Below, in pieces: positions 1 to 12,221 of a DNA stretch of 64,000 bases. A model generated the notes under the pieces. The model ran no database searches. It was not told the DNA's origin and worked only from the letters and a program-made list of their open reading frames with translations. The stretch is taken from contig NW_004624734.1 of NCBI RefSeq assembly GCF_000247695.1, forward strand, positions 10,300,658 to 10,364,657. The letters are read 5' to 3'. Both the position numbers and the translations under genes were made by a program. Origin of the DNA: Heterocephalus glaber (lineage: Eukaryota > Chordata > Mammalia > Rodentia > Bathyergidae). Each line of letters starts with the position of its first letter. The first letter of the stretch is position 1.

Positions 1-175
1 TACTGCTCCCTGCCTGTCATGCCATGGACTGTTTCTCCTCTGCCATGCTGCCCTGCCTTAGAGCCAGCAGGCTATGGACTGAATGTCTACAAACTGTAAG
101 CTAAAATAAACCTTTCTTCCTTTAATGTGTAGGCATTGGGTATTTTGTCCCAGCAATGAGAAAGTAACTAAGACA
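1..175 (+). repeat. MaLR-type LTR, 3' part (cut by window edge)
   Basis: This resembles the 3' portion of an ERVL-MaLR LTR. It has an A-rich AATAAA-type stretch (ctaaaataaacc near 101-113) followed by the typical end with 'agtaactaagaca' near 160-175. The same architecture is seen complete at 16827-17152. The 5' part lies outside the window. The family is judged by eye only. Confidence 0.6.
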
Positions 176-516
176 GATGTAGTGGTGGACCCCTGTATCC
201 TCAGCACTCTTTGAAACAAAGGCAGAAGAATTGCAAGTTCAAGCCCAGGCTGGGCAACACAGTGATTTAGTGAGACCTATCTCTCTCTCTCTCTCTTTTT
301 TTTTTGGTACCAGGGATCGAACTTGGAGACCTATCTCAAAAGAAAAAATAATTTTTAAAAAAAGGGCTGTAGTGGGCAGAGGATTTAGCTCAGTGGTTAA
401 GCCGCCTGCCTTGCAAGTACAAGGACCCGAGTTCAATCCCTGGTACCAAAAAAGAGGGGGGGGGGCGCAAATGTAGCTCACATAGGGGCCTGGGTTTAAA
501 CTCTAGTACTGGGGAG
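176..516 (+). repeat. B1-ID composite SINE with nested ID insertions
   Basis: A degenerate B1 (7SL-derived) body runs from about 176 to 290 and its tRNA-like ID tail remains at about 468-516. Between them sits a complete + strand ID element at about 371-456, with the A-box-like 'tagctcagtggtt', the B-box-like 'gagttcaatccc' and an A-run. A short ID 3' end in reverse orientation (T-run then 'ggtaccagggatcgaa') lies at about 291-320. This is at least three SINE insertion events in 340 bp. Confidence 0.7.
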
Positions 517-1990
517 AAAAGGGAATTAACAAGTTTTATCCCTGATCTATGATGTGACCTAGGACAATTCCCTGTTTATTTCTGGGCCTCTGCATTGTGA
601 ACATAAATCAAGTCCCCTCAAATGAGATGGACAAAGCTCACCCATCGGAGTGTGATCTAGCAAGTGGGTTGGCGCCATCACTTGCACTTGGCAGAGTGGG
701 CAGGAGGAGGGAAGTAAGTACGGAAGGAAGAAGGTTGAAGCTGGCATGCCCCGAGGCTGGGCACTGCTGGCATGGGAAAGCTGATGGAGATAGAGTAGGA
801 GTAGGGGATCTTCTGTACAGGTTGGGAAGGTGGTGGTTTCTGGCTGGTGCTGAGGTGGATGTGGGAGCAGACCATCAGGAGGCTGGCGGTGACTGACCAA
901 GTCCTGCCTGCTTGGGGCCCCTTCAGCAGCAGTGGCAGTCTGATTTTCTGGGCTGACAGCTGCAGAGACTGAGTCTGCTTTCTATTTGCACTGTTTGTAC
1001 CGCCAGGTCCTCAGCGTCCTCCAAGAGTGTCCCTGTGGGGAAGTCTCCTAGTTCTGGGCCACCCACAGCATCCCAAGATCTGAGGTAAGAGATCACCTCA
1101 GCTGACTTCCCCAGTGCATATGTCAGTGCTTGAGTCGACATCACTGTCTTCCCTCCAAGTGTCAACCTAGATCCTGCTTGATAGCTTCTGAAGACAGCAA
1201 GCTCGCCCAGTGGAGGCAGGCATGCCACCCACCCGCTGGGGCCTGGAAGAGTCTGCCAAGATGATTGGAACTTGTGTAGGGTGCTCAGACCCCACGGGCT
1301 GCCCCCATCATCTCCTTCCCCAGGCTGAGCCCTTTCTTCCATTTTCCCACAAGCAACAGAGGTGAGACATTGCCCCTGGAAGGCCCCTGGAAATGCTTGG
1401 ATAACTCTGGAGGGCAGGTCCAGAGTGGAGCCCAAGCTCTGTCCACGGGCAGCCAGCAGGGAGCCACTGACCAGACTAGCAGGGGCTTGGAGGAAACAGG
1501 GTAGATGCAGGATGGGTCAGCTCCAGCAGGGACCAGGATTAAGAAATAGCCGCCATCATCATAGCTGTAGGTGAAAGCCTCCTGGGAGTGGGATGCCATT
1601 GTCACCATGGGCAGTCCTGCTGGGGCTCTGGTCTCCTCCATGGTCACCATCACCTTGGAGGGGACAGGGCAGGGCCACTCTTCCAGGATCCCTGACACCT
1701 GCAAGGACTCTCCTCTGTGCCCACATGAGACCCCATGAGTTGCCTTCCAGATGTCACGGGGATCCTCCCCCACTGCTCCCAGGCCCCTGCACCCCCTCAG
1801 ACAGGCCTGGAGCTTGGATGGCAAGGGACCTTGGTTCAAATCCTGGCACCGACATGGGCCAGCTGCGAGGCCTCCAGTGCCTGTGAGCACAGAGCCCGTG
1901 GCTCTTCCAAAAGGGACAGAGGGATGGGTCTTGGTGACTGAGTACACTGAATAGCCCAAAAGCACAGAAGAATTCTGCATGGAATTAAAG
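517..1990. other. Intergenic DNA without recognisable features
   Basis: GC-rich single-copy-looking sequence. Open frames on both strands (the longest about 264 codons, minus strand, 1285-2079) run into the neighbouring SINE and match no family I know. I see no splice-flanked conserved exon here. Confidence 0.5.
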
Positions 1991-1994
1991 TCAT

Positions 1995-2188
1995 GTACAG
2001 GAGCAGGGCAAGGTGCTGTACACCTGCACTCTTGGCAGCTAAGGCAGAAAGACTGCAAACTTGAGGTCAACCTGGTCAACTTGGTGAGAACCTGTTTTAA
2101 AATTCAAAAAAAATAATAAAAAGGGCTGAAGACGTATGTAGCTCAGTGAGGAGGCCTTGGGGTCAAGCCTGAGTACTGAAAAAAGATG
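1995..2188 (+). repeat. B1-ID composite SINE
   Basis: A diverged B1 body (gcaaggtgctgtacacctgcactcttggcagctaaggcag type) is followed by an A-rich linker and a degenerate ID unit ('tatgtagctcagtgagg ... caagcctgagtactg') ending in an A-run. This dimeric B1+ID layout recurs at 13960, 20406, 29414, 61417 and 62098. Confidence 0.75.
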
Positions 2189-2204
2189 TCCAGGAGGGGG
2201 CGCT

Positions 2205-2300
2205 CTCCTGGCTCCACCATGTGCAAGCTTTGAGACCTTGAATGAGTCACTTCACCAATCTGTACCTTAGCTTTTCCATCCTTGAAGCAGGGCTGAGTGC
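2205..2300 (+). repeat. MIR fragment
   Basis: This has the core MIR signature: 'gagaccttgaatgagtcact' followed by a 'cagctttcccatc' type stretch. It is an ancient tRNA-derived mammalian SINE. Boundaries are approximate. Confidence 0.6.
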
Positions 2301-2639
2301 AGCCAGGTGGAGGGGTTAATATTATAAGTCAACTCAGCTGGACCGAGGGATGCCCAGGAGCAGGGGAAACATTCTGTCCGGGGTGTCTGGGGCAGGGGGT
2401 CCCCAGGGCAGAGCAGCACTACACTGGCTTCGGTGGCCCAGTGAGCAGATGGCCACCCCAGCGTGCTGAGCATTGTCCAGTCTGTCCAGGGCCTGAATAG
2501 AACAAAAAGGGTTTCAGCTCTTTGTTCTGGACCTCACTTTGGACAGTCCCTTTAAGTGACACCATTTGACAGAAACGACAGAAAGAAAGGAACAGAGTGA
2601 TTCGCCAACCTTCACTGCTGTCTTCCTGGTCTCTGTCAG

Positions 2640-3236
2640 TTCATATTTAAGGTAACATTAATTTGACTTATTTTTAAATTCATTAACTTAATATTCTATG
2701 GCATGTTAAGGAATTAACATTAATTGAATTTTATTAATTACTACCGAAAAGAAACCCTGTATTTCCCTCATGAATGGCCCCCTCACACAGCAGTGAGCTT
2801 GGTGGGATGAAAGTGTTGTTCTGTTAAACCCAGGCATTCAGAACACCACTGTTTCTGCACCCCTGATGTAGAATGTGCTTTTTAAAAAATATATTTCAAA
2901 TGAGAACCTCATAAAATGGAGACGGTAAAAAAAAAAAAATAGAGGTGGTGCAGAAGAGACTTGGCAAGAAATCTGCCAGGGACTCAGTTCCATGACAAAA
3001 GAAACTGAGGCAGAGGCCAGAGGGGTAGGCAGGGCCAACCCCCAGGAATGTAGGAAATATTCATTCATTCATTGGGAATTTCTTTACTGAGCACCTACTA
3101 TGTGTGGGGAGGCCTTGTTCTAGGCCCCAGGGTAGAGCATTGAGCAAGAATTTGAGTCAATGGACAGGTATTTCTGTAGTTAATAAAACTTTATTTACAC
3201 AAACAAGTGGCAGTCTGTGGTTTGCTGACCACTGAC
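2640..3236. repeat. AT-rich block and old DNA-element remnants
   Basis: Positions 2640-2760 are strongly AT-rich with repeated 'aacattaatt' words. Positions 3058-3150 show the TTCA-repeat plus 'gagcacctactatgtg' pattern of an ancient mammalian interspersed repeat. Positions 3175-3236 ('taataaaactttatttaca ... gtttgctgacc') resemble the end of a hAT-Charlie MITE. Families were not determined. Confidence 0.45.
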
Positions 3237-3760
3237 CTTGGGGGAAAGAATGCCAGGAAGAGGGAATAGTAAGTACAAAGGCCCTGGGGCAGAGTGTACC
3301 TAGTGTTTTAGCAGCAGAAAGCAGAAAGATGTGGCCAGAGGGGGATGATCAGGGGCTTCCTCCCCTCCTCCTTTCCCTACACACCCTGCCTCCTAGGACC
3401 CCTCTACTCTATCCCAACCCAGCCAAAGCAGTCCCCACCTTCCCTCTTTCCGCCTTTGGAGAAGGACCTGGTGGCGCTGGGTGGGTCTCCATCATCCTGG
3501 ACCGGTACTTGTCATTTGGTTAGCGTGGTCACCGCCAGCCCCTTGAAGGACACAATGACTTTGTCCTTGGGACTGGTTGTGGTCAGGGCCTTCAGCAGAC
3601 TATTTGGGGCTCCTTGTTCTGTCCCCTACCCCTTAGACAGTCTTACAGCCTGGCCAGACCTAGATCATCCTTGGGACCCATCTTTGTCACAATGATCCCA
3701 GCAAACCCAGCAGAATGACCAGAATTAGAACCATTTTACAGAAGGAGTCCCTTTCACCAC

Positions 3761-3870
3761 TTTTCCTGTACTGGGTATCGAACCCAGGGCTTTGCACCAA
3801 GCCACATTAAGGAATATGAGCCTGGATAAGCCACTTCCCTTCTCTGAGGTTCTGTTTCTCTGATTAAAAT
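3761..3870. repeat. Reverse ID fragment followed by MIR fragment
   Basis: Positions 3765-3801 ('tgtactgggtatcgaaccca') read as an ID 3' end in reverse orientation. Positions 3803-3870 carry a MIR core in + orientation ('ataagccacttcccttctct'). Confidence 0.55.
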
Positions 3871-4519
3871 CTCAGGGGTGAAAGTAGGAGAACACCAGGC
3901 TTGGTATCCCGTGATCTTACACTGGATTCAGGACACTGAGTACATCTGCATCCACTCGGGGTAGACATCACTAGCTGATCAGAGCATTTGGAACACTGAG
4001 CTGGGGGAGGGGCTTGGACTCTTTCCATAAGGCACCTGCCGGCCACTGCCAATCAAACTGGAGTTGGCAGTTGAGATTAAACGGACTTTCATTCCTGGCC
4101 AGCACCCTGGTGGAGTGAAGAGCCGCGTCAGAGCAGCACGGGAGGGTACAGTTGAGGTGATGGGCTTGTGGTGGGTTGGAGGAGAGGTGCAGGGCAGTGG
4201 CAGGAATGTCAGTTGGGGGGCACAAAGACATAACTGCCATGTCTTTTCTGTCACACCAGCCCCTCTTCATGGGGAGGAGACATACCCAGCATGGTTTCAA
4301 TGGGCAGCCTTTAGATCCATCCTAGCAGAGAAGTGAGGGTGAGGGAAGGCTCTGAATTGCACCAGGAGCTGTGTTTGTTTCTTTTAACCACTGATCTCTT
4401 AATCCTCATATCAACCCTGCCAGTGAACCACAGCTCGCTGCACGGTCAAGGTGAGGAATCAGACCAAGAGCTCCTTGGCTCTGAGGATAAATCACAAAAC
4501 AATCATGATCGATATGGGT

Positions 4520-4640
4520 TGGATGCCAGCTTCACTCCTTGGGGAAGTCATTTAGTCCGTGCCTCAGTATCCTCGCCTGTAGAGCAGGGATCAGAGAAAC
4601 GCCCACCTCATTGTGAAGGGCTTGATGCAGACGGAGTTTG
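4520..4640 (+). repeat. MIR fragment
   Basis: The region contains 'ggaagtcatttagtccgtgc', 'ctcagtatcctcgcctgta' and 'cacctcattgtgaaggg', which line up in order with the MIR core and 3' half. Confidence 0.6.
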
Positions 4641-5089
4641 GGAACGCGATCCAGTTCTTCTTAAGAGGCTGGAAGACTATTTAGTGGGCTGCTAGCACAG
4701 GTGTCTTCTTCACGTCACTATTCCCAGCCCCCCAAAGTATGCCCTGCACACACTACATGATTTGGAACAGAACCAAATCATGGAACATAACTAACTCCTC
4801 ACAAAAGTCCTACATGGCTCTTCTCATCCCCATCTCACTGAGGCTCAGTGAGATAAGGTGACCAACACAGTCTCAGGGGTAGAAAGGGACAGTCATTTCC
4901 CACCCAAGCAGTGCCCAGAGCCAGGGCTCTTCCCATTCCCTTGTCATTCTGGGAGGCTTCACTTGCCCCGTTTTCATAACATGCTCCAGCCTCCCCACTC
5001 CTAGGTCCATGAACAGAGGACATGGAGCAGAAGCAAAAGTAGATGGAACTGATAGGAGAAAGAGACAAATCCACAATTGAAACTGGGGA

Positions 5090-6735
5090 CTTCAACTCAC
5101 TTTTCTAGCAATGAGAGAGCTAAAAGACAGAAAATCAAAAGGACACAGAATTGCTGAACGATGCCATGAACCAACAGGCTGTAAGTGACATCTAAGGAAC
5201 ACTACTAAGCCAGCAACCGAATACCCATTCCTTTCAAGTGCCCAAGAAACATGGGCCCAAATAGACCATATTCTGGGTGAAAAAATAAACCTCAACAAAT
5301 GTAAAAGACTATAAATTCTCTGATCATCGTGCAATCAAGCTAGACAAACAATAGCAGAAAGCTTGAAAAGTCTAACTCTTAGAAATTAGGGCAACATGCT
5401 TCTAAATAACTCATGTGCCAAAGAGGATATCTCCAGGAAAGAAAATGGAAGCACAACATGCAAAATTTTTGAGATGCAGTTAACCCAGTGCCAAGAGGAA
5501 ATTTTACAGCCCTAAAATGCCTATGTTAAAAAAAAACAAAGTTCTCAATAACTGAAGCCCCTACATCAAGAAGTAAAACAAAAAAGGCAAAATAAACCCA
5601 AGGAAATAACAAAGATAAAAGTAGAAATCAATGAAATAAAAAATAGAAAAATGATAGAAAAAAATCAATGAAAAAGATTCTTTGAAATAATAGCTTCCTA
5701 GAAAGACTGATAAAAAAGAGAAAATACAAATTAGCAAGTCAGAAATGAAATGTGACATCAATCACTACAGATCTGGCAGACTAGAAAAAGAAGGGAAAGC
5801 CATGAACAACTTTGTAAACATAAATTCAACAATTTAGGGGAAATGGATCAATTCCTTGAAGGAGTTTAAAATGAAATAAACAATCTTATCAATCTAATAA
5901 CTATTTTTAAAAGTTGAATTTGTAGTTTACAACCTTCTGAAAAATCTCTAGCCCCAACTGATTTTATTGGAGAATTCTACTAAACATTTAAGGAAGATTG
6001 AAAAAACAATTCTGCCTGATCTCTTCAAAAAAACAAGAGAAGGGAGAACTTCCAATGTGAAGCCAATGTGACCCTGATTCCAGAGCTAAACAAGAATAAC
6101 ACAAAAAGAAAGCATCAAACCAATACCACTCACAAACATAAGGAAACACAATAAGAATCAACAAAATATTAGCAAATAGAAGTCAGAGATCTATAATAAG
6201 AATTCATACACCAAGGGGAATTTATAATGGGAATCCAAGGTTGGTTCAATTTTTGAAAAGCAATCAGTGGAATCCATCATATCAACAGGATTACAGAAAG
6301 AAGCAGCACCAGTGACCATCGGCAGATGGATGGACACAATGTGGTATACACAAACCAAGGGATGTTATTCAGCCTTGCAAAGGCAGGAATTTCTCTCATA
6401 TGCCACAACATGGAGGAACCTTGAAGATAATGATACTACGTAAAAGAAATCAGACATAAAAGGCCAAATCTTGTGTGTTCCACCTACATGAGCTACCTGG
6501 AGTAGACAAATAGTAGAATGATGACCAAAATGGGCCAGTGGGAAAGGGGAAAATGGAGTCATTGTCTACCATGGACAGAGTTTCACTGTGTGCTCGTGAC
6601 CAAGTCTTGGAGAAGGACAGTGACTGCACAGCAGTATGAATGCTCTTAATGCTGCCAAGCTACACACTTGGCAATGGCTAAAGCAGTAAATTGTATGATG
6701 CTACACATCGTGCAATTTTGTGGGCACACAAAGTT
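5090..6735 (+). repeat. Old L1 (L1M-type) fragment, sense
   Basis: An A-rich sense strand matches LINE-1 ORF2 and 3' UTR in order. Phrases such as 'gaaatcaatgaaataaaaaa' and 'aatcaatgaaaaagattc' come first. The ORF2-end phrase 'gggatgttattcagccttgc' follows near 6360. The 3' UTR ends near 6735. The reading frame is broken many times, so no protein is possible. Internal deletions are likely. Coordinates are approximate. Confidence 0.75.
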
Positions 6736-8003
6736 TAAAGAGTCTAAATAAGAAAAACCACGTGATCACATCAATTGGTGCAGAACAGTCAACTGACAGC
6801 ATTCAATCTCCATCAAAGTCAGAAACTTGTAGCAAATTAGCGACAGAGACAGAGAGGAGCATCCCCAACATGATAAAGAGTGTGTGTAAAACCCAACGGC
6901 TCGAATCTCACCAGTGAAGGGCCCAGTGCCTCTCCCAAGATCTGGAACAAGACTAGGAGCTATGCTCTCAGCATTTTCTCCACAGGAGAGTCCCAGTAGC
7001 TCATCTCTCCTGAGCCTCACAGATGGATGAAGTTGTCAGTCTGTCCTCTGTCCCAGAGGCTTGTACCCTCAGACACCCCAGCCCTGGCACCTCTTCTCAT
7101 ATACAGGGACTACAAATAGGGTTACCTGATTTTATGATGTTGAATCTGCCCTAAGTTATATTAGGGGAAATCAAATCATTTCCGAGTCTGGGACCTTTGT
7201 AAGTTAAAGTGACTTGTGATACACCTGCCCTACATAAATCTTCATGCATGCTATTAGTGACATCCAGCAGGAAACTGAGGCCCAGAGTGTGTGAGTGACT
7301 GACCTAAGATCACACACCCTGGCAGGGGCCCAGGTGAATGATTTTTTCACCAAAGCCAGATTTCTGCTCAGTGACACAACAATATGGCTGCAATCTCTTT
7401 CATATAAGCAGTTGCTTCTCTCCCTACCATTGGGCTGCAACCATGGGTGTAGGCTCTACCAGGCTGTGACCTGTGTAGGGCCTCACGAGGTCTCTGGCTG
7501 CTTGTGGGCATAGCCATGAGGGTCATCAGCCTTGGTCGGGAGGTTTGGTTCCAGTGGCCACAGGGGCTCACTTTCCCCGGATACCTCCCATCCCAGCATG
7601 GGTTCTTATTCTGGCTGACAGCATGCCAAAGGCTGGGCTTGGACCCGAACTGCTGCCGTGTAAGTGGGTTTACTTAAGTCATCTTGTCATGTCTGTGTCC
7701 CATGTCCCTTAGAGGCACTGCCAGCTCACTGAGTCCCCATGCAGCCTGCATGTGCTCCCTGAGATGGGCTGGCTGAGATGGGAGGGTGTGCCTGTGGCAC
7801 TGGCATAGCACAGCCAGGGAGGAAGGCGGGCAAGGCACTGGCTGACAGTTGTTAGAGAGCAGCACCTCGTGATGGTCAGGACTGAGGGCTTGGATCTCGC
7901 TGTCAGCATCCGGTCCTGGCTCTGTCATCTTGTAACTGTGGGACCACAGGCAAATTTCCTAGCAGAGTTGCACCTCTGTTCAAATCTTTATTAAGAGCAC
8001 AAT
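6736..8003. other. Intergenic DNA with a minus-strand MIR
   Basis: Positions 7190-7340 contain 'aggaaactgaggcccagag' and 'gacctaagatcacaca', the reverse complement of a MIR core. I see no gene or other feature in the rest. Confidence 0.5.
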
Positions 8004-8099
8004 ATGCGCCGGGGATTTAGCTCAGTGGTTCTGGCATCTGTCTCACAAGCACAAGGTCCCGAGTTCTATTTCTGGTACCAAAAAAAAAAAAAAAAAAAG
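8004..8099 (+). repeat. ID SINE, full length
   Basis: A tRNA-derived ID element begins 'gcgccggggatttagctcag' and has a B-box-like 'gtcccgagttctatttc'. It ends in an 18-bp A-run at about 8080-8098. The long A-tail and intact body suggest a relatively young insertion, the clearest lineage marker in the window. Confidence 0.85.
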
Positions 8100-10489
8100 A
8101 GGATAATTGTGACACCCAGGAAGGTCTGCAGGGTCTCTGTCCTTGGTCCTTGGACCAAACGGAACCTCCCACTACCACAGTCTGGTGTCAGAGGAGCCTG
8201 GAGCCAGAAGTCAGAGACCTCTGCAGTGACCCTGGTCAGGCAGGGAGAGGTGCCCGCCCCAGCTCACTGAGTTCTTTGGCTTGAGTCAGCTCAGCTTGCT
8301 GACTTTTGCAGAGCTCTCCAGAACTGAAGTAGGGATGCCATCGGGGAATGTGCTCCTGGCTTTTATGAGAGCCACAGCCCTGAAGAAGTGTGGAGAATCC
8401 ATCATTGAGCAGAGCTTCAGCAACCATGAGCACTGTTCACTGGCTAAGGGCATTCGAGTCCCTGGAGTCACAGAGCGACCTACAGCCCAGCTCTGTGCTT
8501 CCCTGGGGTTCACCTTCGTGGACCTGGGAAAACAATAAAAGAACAGTACAGGGAGCAGCTGTTTTCAGTTCACTGGATAAATGCTATTCAGTGGAATGAG
8601 TAAAGTACTTAATGCATGAAACATTTAGTAAGAAGTTGCTCTGTGCCAGGCTCTGGTGGGGGGTCAGATTACAAAGGGCCTTCTGTGCTTAGCTAAGGAG
8701 GAGATTAGACTTCATCTCTGACTCTGTGGACACAGGGTTGGGAGAGGGTGTCATGAGCATTACTGGGAGTTGGCAAGAGGCTTCCTGGAGATGTTTGTGC
8801 TGGGTCTTGACAAAGCCCAAGGGCACAGTGTTGGCTGAGTTGGGCCCAGAAGTCAAGAGGTTTGACATTTGTCACTGGGTGTGTCACCCACTGGAAGTAG
8901 GGGAAATGACTTCCTGTCTGCCCAGACCCAGGACCAGCATGAGAGGAGGGTGTGAAGGGATTCTGCAGGGGGCACAATGATTCCTCCCCTGCCTGTCCCC
9001 CTGTCTGTGTGGCCTATCAGAAATTTCAGGGGAGCTCATCTGTGAAGACTCCAAGGCCGGGCTGCCGGGCCAGAAGCTGAGAGTCACCCAGGACTTGGAC
9101 AGAAAACCTGGCCCATGAGGCCCTCAGGGCCAATGCCCTTGGTCAGTGCCTAGCACCCTGGAGGACCTTGAGGAAGCCTTATGTGTGGTGAGCCCTATGT
9201 GGACTTTGCATACAGAGCTGCCTTAAGTTCAGTTCTGCCTGCTATGAGTTGTCAGGCCCTGGGAAAGTAAATGGCCACAAAGGCACCTGTCCTAGGTCAG
9301 GTGAGCCCTTTGATGGGAGGGCACTGAATGTGGCTCGTGGTACATTGTAGGTCCCCAGCAGCTCTGTTTTCTTCATTCCATTTTCTCTTCCCTTTCTCAC
9401 TTCTCTTCTTTCCTCAAAAAGTGCTTGGTGGAAGAACAGAGCTATGGAAAGACTTCCTAAGACCAAACTTGACCCCCAGGGAGACCCGAACAGGGTGAGG
9501 ACTGCCATTGGCTGAGAGGCGAGGAGATGGCACCCCGAGAAGGCAAGGCTAGAAGGGCTGAGTGAACTGCAGGTACAGGATCCGGCAGGAAGCAGGTCTG
9601 GCAGTGTGGCTGGAGAATGTCTCAATGCTCTCAGAAGAAAGGTGTCCGGAGAGAGGAAGTCGCACGGCCCAGGCAGAGAGCAGAAGGCTGGGGGCGGGGG
9701 GGGGGGCATGGCCAAGCCCAGCGAAGCCAGTTCCCAGCAGAGCTAGATGGAGCAGGCAGCTGAGAAGCGGGTGCCAGGTTATGGGGTGTGTGAACCCCAA
9801 GCTGTGCACACTGACCTCATGCCTTGGTCAGCAGGAGCTGTGAGGGGAGCCTAACCTGGTGACCAGGACATCAGGACAGCGATCTCTCCAGCACAGTGTG
9901 CTCAGTGGCTCAGAGCAGTGTTGCCTGCCTGTCCCAGTCAGGTTGGGCTGAGCTGCGTAGCAGAAACACTTGGCCCCCCGATTTCTGGGGCTCGGCTCTC
10001 ACCCTTGCCAAGGATGCTGCGGTCAGGGCCACTGGGGGTGAGTGCCTCATGCCCACAGCAGCCGTGTCACGGCCAATGGCCCCAGTCTGGGGAGGGGACC
10101 GCTGAGAGGAGCCCTTGGTGCTTAGGTCGTGTTGCAGAAGTGAGGGTGGGATCTAGAACACCAGCCCCATGGCTGACCGAAGGGCACAGGAGAAGGCAGC
10201 AGAATAAAGGGGGAAAGGAGGGACAGGAGGAGGGAGAGTCAAGGCAAACGCCAAGGGACATGAGAGGGCCTGCCTTGCCAGCTGGAACCAAGGCCTCACC
10301 CCTTAGCATTTCCCTCACCGTTGCAGGCCTCACCTTCTCTCCAGCCAGTGGTGGGCAGGGTCAGCGCTGGCTCTGGGCTCCCTTGCTTGCTCTGAGCCAG
10401 TGGCCCTGCCTGCAGCCACGCCGGCGTTGGCACGGTGACAGTAGCCAAGTGTGCAAACTTGTGCCATTGTCCCCAGGCCAGGGGGAGCC
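8100..10489. other. Intergenic DNA, no gene recognised
   Basis: Mostly unique, GC-moderate sequence with a short G-run near 9693-9708. Open frames here (for example minus 9242-9715) are low-complexity Pro/Ser/Leu-rich translations with no recognised domain. Confidence 0.45.
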
Positions 10490-10780
10490 ATGGAGACTGG
10501 CTAATATGACACAGGAAAATGTTTGCTGATGGCAATTCTATGGGCTTTGTCCACCTCTTTCTCCATCATGACGACTCGATTTAAGTCCCTAACTGTTTGA
10601 TTACAAATGCAAGGGGCCGTGCAACGCCAACCTTTTGTCCGGCCACGCTGAATGGGCAATTCAGGCTTTGTGCAGCTCAATTGAGGAAGCAAACATAAAG
10701 ACAAGATTCCTGAGAGCTCCAGCTCCCTTCCCATGGATATGCCAGCACCCTGTTAGCGAGTCCTTCTCGGCTACCTTTCG
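10490..10780. promoter_or_regulatory. Candidate conserved noncoding element upstream of FAM181A
   Basis: A repeat-free block of balanced composition retains CpGs outside a CpG island and is not reminiscent of any interspersed repeat. It lies about 0.6-0.8 kb before the CpG-rich FAM181A 5' region. It contains AT-rich homeodomain-like words ('ctgtttgattacaaatgc', 'ctcaattgagg'). A regulatory role is inference from texture and position only. No alignment was available. Confidence 0.3.
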
Positions 10781-11078
10781 CCACATCAGTGTACCTCCCG
10801 ATCTCTCAGGCCCTCCAGAGCCCCGTCCCTGGGGGATCCTGGAGCAAGAGTGGTGGACAGAGGGAGAGAGAGAAAAGCCAGAGACAGAGAGAGCCACTCA
10901 ACGCTCAAGGACAGCAGGGAAAGCAGCCCGCCCTGGCTTACCCCGTCCAATTGTCTGTCTGCACTGGAGCATGGCAGCTGCAGGCCCGGAGTCTTTCAGG
11001 GGAGGTGTGCAACCCCATCTCCACTGGGCCCAGCTCCTCCTCTGTCCCAGTCCCGGACATTTTACACTCACGCACAGT

Positions 11079-11079
<1 letters not shown>

Positions 11080-11122
<43 letters not shown>
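11080..11122. repeat. (CA)n microsatellite
   Basis: An uninterrupted run of about 21 AC units lies just upstream of the FAM181A promoter region. Shifted-frame ORFs over it (poly Thr-His or Val-Cys) are artefacts. Confidence 0.98.
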
Positions 11123-11123
<1 letters not shown>

Positions 11124-11269
11124 ATCCCCTCGAGAAACCAGAGAACCGAGGTCAAGGGGAGGAGGGGCATGGAGGCCCAGGAGAGTGGGGCTGAAGGGTA
11201 GAAATTTACCGGGAAATGATTGCATTTGGGAGCTGTCTTTTTTGTGATGGTCCCCATGGTGACAATTTG

Positions 11270-11620
11270 TGAGGGCAAAGAATGTGGGAACGGGGCGCCG
11301 CAGCCTGATTGGGATGCTTTGTATCTGGAGAGGCGCTCCTGATTGGCCTGAGGGCCCCCCAGCCCCGGGAGTTGTCCTCCATTCAGCCCACTCGAGGGCT
11401 GCACCGCCGCTCCCTCAGCGGCGGCGCGGAGCTCGGTCGGGCGGGCCTGCCCAGGTTTGCGGTGGGGAACCTGCCGGCCACGTCTGTCGGCGGGCCCGGC
11501 CCGCACCTTCGGTCAGTGTGGAGGCCCGGCTGCTGGCCGCCTGGGTGGGGGCAAGGGCAGGCTGGGGTCTGGGGGAGGAGCGCAGTGCCGTGGGTGGTGG
11601 CTCGGCAGGCATGAAATTGC
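11270..11620 (+). promoter_or_regulatory. FAM181A: CpG-rich region, likely FAM181A promoter and first exon
   Basis: GC content and CpG density rise sharply at about 11290-11560 (runs such as 'ccgctccctcagcggcggcg'). Two CCAAT boxes in reverse (ATTGG) lie near 11308 and 11341. It sits about 0.7-1 kb upstream of the coding exon, on the same side as the gene's 5' end. The transcription start and the donor of the noncoding first exon could not be fixed from sequence; several AG|GT sites are available between 11450 and 11690. Confidence 0.55.
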
Positions 11621-12221
11621 TGCAGATGCTTCTACCAGGGAGTCCCGGTTGCCCACAGCCTGAGAGCAGCCGCGAGGCAGGTCTCGATTAAGTGCTAGAC
11701 AGGGGTCCTGCCCGGTCCTGCGTGAGAGCTGGAGGTGGAGCGTGGGACTGAGAAGGGGGGCGGGGTGGTGGGAGGGGGAGGCCACCGCCAGGGAAGAAGG
11801 GGCTTGGCCTTCCGTAAAGTGGAGCAGTCGCCTCTTCTCAGCAAAGAAAAAAGCCTGCTGGCGAGTTGTGCGGCTTGGCAGTAGCGAGCACAGCTGGCCT
11901 GTGGGAGACACCGCAGGCTGGGAGCGCGGCCCAGCCATGCCACTTGTAGCTGGGTCGCCTTGGGTCAACTTGCTTGCCCTCCCTAAGCCTCAGCGACAAG
12001 AAAAGGGCAGCACCCCAGAAGGCTTGATGAGGCTGTTAGCTCCGACGGCATCCCAGGTGCTCAGGGACACTTCTGCTGTGCCCAGGTGTCCCGTCGCCCA
12101 GGGCTCCCTTCCGGGCTGAGGGCTGTGGGGTGGGGACACTGCATCCAGGTTGGTGGCCTTCGGGGTGGGGGGCTGGGTGTGGCTGCTCAGAGAGACTCCA
12201 ATGGCCTGCCTTGTCCCCCAG

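Noticed and set aside
1285..2079. 264-codon minus-strand open frame
   Set aside because: It runs into a B1-ID SINE, has no recognisable domain and no supporting splice context, and its composition fits chance in GC-rich DNA.
10635..11506. Several long overlapping frames (up to 202 codons) around the CA repeat
   Set aside because: The CA microsatellite has no stops in several frames (poly Thr-His, Val-Cys), which inflates frame length. No conserved protein was seen.
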